A stretch of DNA of 21,770 nucleotides from Dentipellis sp. KUC8613 (lineage: Eukaryota; Basidiomycota; Agaricomycetes; Russulales; Hericiaceae): contig NSJX01000077.1 of the NCBI GenBank assembly GCA_002286715.1, positions 39,449-61,218 on the forward strand. The letters are read 5' to 3'. Shown one piece after another: positions 17,989-21,770 of this stretch (its first letter is position 1; each line of letters opens with the position of its first letter). Below the pieces are notes generated by a model. The model saw only the letters and a program-made list of their open reading frames with translations. It was not told the DNA's origin and searched no databases. The position numbers and the translations under genes were made by a program.

Positions 17989-18103
17989 GATGAGACAAAG
18001 AAGCTGCATGTAGAGACAAGGAAGCAATATTATATGATACGTGACCATGAATGATTAATATAGCACGCATCGCTATGAAGAGGACAGAGAAACCGTCGTT
18101 ATT

Positions 18104-20157
18104 TCATACAGCCATGGAGAGTTTGCCTAATGTTTCCTGGTAGCGTTGCAGTACAGCTCGGACGGATGCTAGCTCGTGCTCCTTCCGTATCAGTAGGTCC
18201 GAATAATGTTCGGCCAAGCCCTGGGACTGTTGTGCTTGTATCTTGTACTGCTGTGCTTCTGCTTCGAATTGTCGCGCATGTCTTTCACTCTGCTGCACTT
18301 CCTCTGCGCTCTTGCTTGTTCCGTCGGCATTCCTTCGAGCCTCTTCGGCAAGTCGTTGGAATTCAATTGTCTTCTTCAGAGCCTCTTCACCCTCCCTCTG
18401 TACCTTCTCTACGTTGCACCGTGCCTTCTCTACATTGCACCATGCCTTGTCTGCATTGTACCGCGCCTCCTCTCCGCTCTGACGTGCCTCCTCCCCAATC
18501 CGCTGCGCCTTCTCCCCATTCTGTTGTGACTCCTCAGTCTTGGCCCTGAAGGCAGCTCTCAACTTCTCTGTTCCTGTCGTCTTGGCCTTGACTTGTTCCC
18601 GTGCACTTGCCCGCTCGAGCGGCGTGCTCTCCCCGTTCGTATCGTCAGGTCGTAGTTGCGACCTCGCCTCTCTTAAAGCATTACGCAGCGCTTGCACCTC
18701 CTCGTCCCTTTGCAGTTCCATCTCCTTATGGGACTTGAGAAAATCGACGGCTGAAAACGAGACGTGAATAAAGGTGAGCGTATTTGGAAAAACAGGACGA
18801 CATACTTAGCTGGAGCACGTCGTCAAGGCTTAACGTCTCGAGCGGATCAAGTTTGATGAACCCCGCAACTCCGTCATATAGAGCATGAATCATGCCCTTG
18901 TTGTGACCTCTGCGCTTCCTGGACCGTATGGCCTCTGCAGACCCAGATTCTGGCTCGGGCTCTACAGCCTTGTCCTTATCCTTTGCGCTGCGTTTGGTTC
19001 GCCGTCTCGCTCGCTTTTCGCCGTGCTCCGTTCCACTGGATGGCGGCGCAGGTGCTTTGTGCTTCCTGGACGGCGAAGGTCCGGGGGACATCAGGATGAC
19101 GGCACTCGTCGCCACCTGCAACTGTTCCAGGTCTTGATCGAGGTGGGCAGATGAACAAAATGGCAGAGCGACTGGTGTAGGGGGAGGTGGGACTTCGCGC
19201 GATGACGCCTCGTCAGTGGGGGCGGTCTGCGAGCCACCGATGGCCTCTTGAAAAGGATGGACAACGCGAGGTTCGGATAAAGCGCCCGCCAGGGAAGAGT
19301 AAGAAGACACAGCATGAGGGGTTAGCCGTCCGTGGTTGTTGTAGGAGAACGCGTACAGTTCATCGATGGCCTCGTCGGTAGGGACTAGACTATGCTCGTG
19401 GTGTGGATGCCGATGTGGAGTACGAAACCCAGAATACATAGTTGTATCAGGATTGGTAGGCAGAGGAAGTGAAGATACACTATCAATGCGAGGCAGCAGC
19501 GGATCGTTTGACTGAGTGGGCTGGCGGAGACTTGGAAGCTGTCCGTCTGAGCCTGAGAAGCGCATGCAATAACCAACGGGCTGGCGTGCATCCTCCCATG
19601 CTGAAGATCCTTGAGGTGGCGAAGGAACAGCCTGTGGCTCAAACGGAGGAATTGCAGCGCATATTGCCTCAGATGACGCTCGAACATTGGCCAGCGACAG
19701 GGCAGGCAATCGAGAACCTGTCGTAGAAGGGGTGCCGGGGAAAAAACTCGTCGACGGAGGGACAAGAAGTGCGGCCTGTGCAAAGGTGACCGTAGGCGTG
19801 AGACGTGAAGAAATATGCGACAAGTGAACAGGCGCCTCGTAGGTGGTCGTGGAAGGGTGCGAAAGAAGAAGGGGCATTGGAAACACCCCTGGTCCGGGTC
19901 GCACGAGATTCTCCGAGTACTGACTTTGCGGAGGAGTAGAGCGCCTCGCCCCTCCTTCGGCAAGCGGCGAATTGCCGACGCGACTGAAAGAATAAGGATC
20001 GCACGGAGGGTCACAAAGGCTCGATGCTGCCGTTAATCTAAGAGCATATCAGACTTTGGGATATGACAAAGGTTTGTCAGACTTACGCGTGACGCTGCGG
20101 CGTTTCAAGCATGGAGGGCTCGCCATTTCCGCTGGGCTGGTCGATAATATGCTGCAT
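18104..20157 (-). CDS. L-C: long-class protein with basic segment and heptad-repeat coiled coil
   Basis: Three exons, 20157-20087, 20037-18806 and 18750-18104, with introns of 49 nt (phase 2) and 55 nt (phase 1), give 649 residues. The first exon is 71 nt ending in phase 2, as in L-A; the second intron of L-A/L-B is absent. Residues 24-345 are Pro/Ser-rich. Basic clusters lie at 348-402 (RKHKAPAPPSS, KRARRRTKRSAKDKDKA, RSRKRRGHNKG), then MIHALYDGVAGFIKLDPLET and LSLDDVLQL (to 434), equivalent to RELYDEI and SDDEVLR of L-A. The phase-1 intron directly after this motif is shared by all three L genes. Residues 435-649 form a coiled coil containing seven 7-residue repeats (512-560). The paralogy to L-A/L-B rests on architecture, intron phases and this motif; overall identity is low. 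Convergent with S4. Confidence 0.87.
18374..18520. repeat. 21-bp tandem repeat encoding heptads in L-C
   Basis: Seven adjacent 21-base units each encode one heptad of the L-C coil on the minus strand: NGEKAQR, IGEEARQ, SGEEARY, NADKAWC, NVEKARC, NVEKVQR, EGEEALK. The two NVEK units and the two GEEAR units are the most alike, so unit-number change by slippage or recombination would lengthen or shorten the coil in whole heptads without shifting frame. Confidence 0.85.
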
Positions 20158-20172
20158 GGTATTGGCATAAAC

Positions 20173-20233
20173 CTAACAATATAATATATGTTGATCAGCG
20201 AGCAAGACTTGTATGGACGTTATTTCAACATAC
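20173..20233 (-). other. Probable 5'-UTR intron of L-C
   Basis: These 61 nt run from GTTG/GTATGTTG to TTGTTAG with a GCTGATC branch-like word, ending 15 bases before the ATG. It contains an ATG followed by two codons and a stop, which splicing would remove. Confidence 0.5.
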
Positions 20234-20778
20234 CAACGAGAATGGATTGAAAGTACGGACCGCGAGTGCAAGGCAAGTGCAGCGCGAGGTAATGCGCACA
20301 TGGGTGACGTCCAGCTGGTCGCCTTATGTAGATGGGTCGTTCGATGTCAAAGATTGCACGAGGCCGACGGAGACTGCGAGCTAGAGGAGCAAGTGCCGAC
20401 CGATTTCTATAATCTGTGAGACGTCCCTCGAAGTGCGGGAAAGGCAGAGAGGAAAGGAAAGCGAGAAACAGTCAAGGTTACCCAATTCAGACCGAAAAGG
20501 CTGCATTTCACCGAGCCTCTTTCCGCCATGATTGAGTTTGAAGGGACGTCGCATCGTCAGTCAGGACGTAGCATACAACCTACTGCAGAACCAAACATCA
20601 ACTCTACGTAGACTCGAGTTGATGGGGCCATGCGCAGTGTCGGAGTATCGCGAAGCGCCCTACGTACATTTGACGCGCGCGAGAAGCCTGCATAAGGTTC
20701 ATTGAACGGGAGACTTCGAGACCCCCCATCCGGAAAGAAGGCATACGTACGCTCACATGAAAGTTGGTTCATTCTGCC
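20234..20778. other. Upstream region of L-C; no supported gene
   Basis: On the minus strand it holds C/T-rich tracts (CTTTCCTTTCCTCTCTGCC, about 20447-20466). Open frames at 20213-20419 (+) and 20772-20557 (-, start MNQLSCERTYAFFPDGG) have no recognised domain; the latter directly follows the remnant at 20779-21103 and could be part of it. Confidence 0.35.
20320..20330 (-). promoter_or_regulatory. Possible TATA-like box of L-C
   Basis: The minus-strand word CTACATAAGGC lies about 168 bases upstream of the L-C ATG, a distance comparable with the other L and S genes. It is a weak match. Confidence 0.28.
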
Positions 20779-21103
20779 TCACGACTGCTCGTGTTGATAA
20801 AGAATGTCTGAATTACGATAAGCAGGGACGTACTCGGAATCAAGAATTTGGACGCCTTGCGAATCGAGCTTGGGAGTGACATAGCGGCCGCGAGAGGTCA
20901 TACGCTCTGCTTTCTCCTTTTGCTAGAGCGCCAACGGTACGTAGAGATAGGGCAGAGGATAATGAGTGTGATCGGTATGATATACTGTGGACGTACATGA
21001 CATTCTTCGAATCAGTTCCGACCACTGTGTACTCGTACAAGGGTGAGAAATTGCCGAAACGGGACTCGGGTCTACGTAGGTCTTCTATCTGGTCTATCGG
21101 CCG
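20779..21103 (-). pseudogene. Possible two-exon gene remnant, unrecognised
   Basis: Two protein-like pieces lie on the minus strand. The first, 21103 to about 20996, follows a GATCAG acceptor and reads RPIDQIEDLRRPESRFGNF then SPLYEYTVVGTDSKN. The second, 20922-20779, follows a CTCTAG acceptor and reads ERMTSRGRYVTPKLDSQ then VQILDSEYVPAYRNSD, ending in a stop. The best donor after the first piece (AT/GTACGT) gives a phase that does not fit the second; a weaker donor (AAT/GTCATG) would. It begins only about 110 bases after the oxygenase stop codon, leaving little promoter space. Either a broken gene or one I have modelled wrongly. Confidence 0.27.
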
Positions 21104-21211
21104 CTGATCCCTTCATGATATGCCTATTTCTGCTGAGAAGGACTTTGCAGCAGCATAAGTCAGTCATGACCACGCCTGCCAATTGCTCTGAAGCAACAAT
21201 ATAATTCCAAT

Positions 21212-21733
21212 TCATGACTTTGAATGTGCATAGGTAGCTTCTAGCCGGGACTTGACATAGTCGCCTGCGGTTACGACGTCGTACTTTGGGGGCACATCGG
21301 GAGAGACACAGCTCGGCAGCGCCTGCTTCGATTGAGTGGGAAACGATGAAAAGGAAATGCCACACGGACCTCAAGGCGCACGTCGTAGTCCGTGCCAAAG
21401 AACAGTGGAATCGAGTACCGGGCGATGCCGGAACGATTCACTGCTCTGTGCACGGTAGACCTGAAGACATCATCTATAAAATCGTTAATCTCTTCACTGG
21501 CGAATCCACGAGCTCAGCAAAATAAAACATACTGGTCCAGCGTGCAAATTGGTCGCCTAGACTGCACCGGGTCATAGTCGGTAAGTCAGAACAAGCGACT
21601 CGGGGATAGGCTAAGAGAAGACGGACTTGACAACTAATGAGCCAGGGATCGGGACGGCGTCGATCCACTGGCCGCTGGCGTTCAGCGCCTGAAGCGCCTG
21701 GATATCGTCCTGTTGCCACAAGATCGTGAAGCA
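21212..21733 (-). CDS. Isopenicillin-N-synthase-like 2-oxoglutarate/Fe(II) oxygenase, C-terminal part
   Basis: Four exons, 21733-21627, 21561-21533, 21473-21370 and 21322-21212, give the last 116 residues; 21734-21770 is intron and the 5' exons lie beyond the right edge. The piece begins CFTILWQQDDIQALQALNA, the segment that follows the HxD iron-binding motif in this family, so HxD should lie in the next exon outside the window. Visible landmarks are the distal iron-binding His in TVHRAVN (codon 21450-21448) and the RxS 2-oxoglutarate-binding motif in RYSIPLFFGTD (codons at 21420-21412), then a family-typical end (SPDVPPKYDVVTAGDYV). Known members couple 2-oxoglutarate decarboxylation to substrate oxidation in the cytosol; the substrate cannot be read from sequence. 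Introns are 65, 59 and 47 nt (phases 2, 1, 0). Unrelated to the coiled-coil cluster; probably an ordinary flanking gene. Confidence 0.92.
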
Positions 21734-21770
21734 CTGCGAATAAACACGTCAATATTCGAGCTCAGGTCTC

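Noticed and set aside
6948..20157. L proteins as canonical bZIP transcription factors
   Set aside because: A basic segment precedes a coil, but the spacing is wrong and the N-x7-R/K basic-region pattern continuous with a leucine zipper is not seen. Only a general nuclear or scaffold role is suggested.
1..21770. CRISPR array, tRNA or rRNA genes, bacterial operon signals
   Set aside because: No regularly spaced repeats, cloverleaf or rRNA-like sequence was noticed, and the spliced genes show eukaryotic DNA.

Overview
The window looks like nuclear DNA of a filamentous basidiomycete, probably an agaricomycete (inference). Every well-supported gene is split by short GT-AG introns of 47-65 nt that keep the reading frame. 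Intergenic gaps are 1-2.5 kb, and the one recognisable metabolic gene, a 2-oxoglutarate/Fe(II) oxygenase, has the many short exons usual in these fungi. I saw no bacterial operons, CRISPR array, rRNA or tRNA.

Most of the window is one locus built from two unrecognised gene classes. Class L ('long') genes encode 649-759 residue proteins. Each has a short first exon, a very long Pro/Ser/Thr-rich and presumably disordered middle, a Lys/Arg-rich segment, a conserved ELY/VL motif and a C-terminal coiled coil. The coil exon is always entered through a phase-1 intron. Members are L-A (6948-9407, +), L-B (12703-15062, +) and L-C (18104-20157, -). Class S ('short') genes encode 192-217 residue proteins with a basic N-terminal exon followed by a coiled coil. 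Members are S1 (413-1110, -), S2 (9494-10184, -), S3 (15155-15834, -), S4 (17222-17988, +), the more distant S5 (4013-4765, -), and a broken S4 paralogue (3041-3655, +).

Layout, left to right: a short tandem duplication whose copies differ by exactly one intron (258-417); S1; a GC-rich stretch with possible foreign exon fragments (1.65-2.5 kb); the S4 pseudogene; S5; a doubtful small spliced gene (5410-5742, -); then L-A/S2, L-B/S3 and S4/L-C, each an L gene and an S gene meeting tail to tail with only 86-115 bp between stop codons; a possible gene remnant (20779-21103, -); and the 3' part of the oxygenase gene, running off the right edge.

L-A+S2 and L-B+S3 are a direct tandem duplication with a period of about 5.7 kb. 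Repeated convergent pairing of an L and an S gene, both ending in coiled coils, suggests a two-component module whose products may form heteromeric coils and whose 3' ends may overlap in transcription. Function is unknown; I recognise neither class. TATA-like motifs lie about 120-180 bp upstream of the start codon in nearly all members, consistent with similar promoters.
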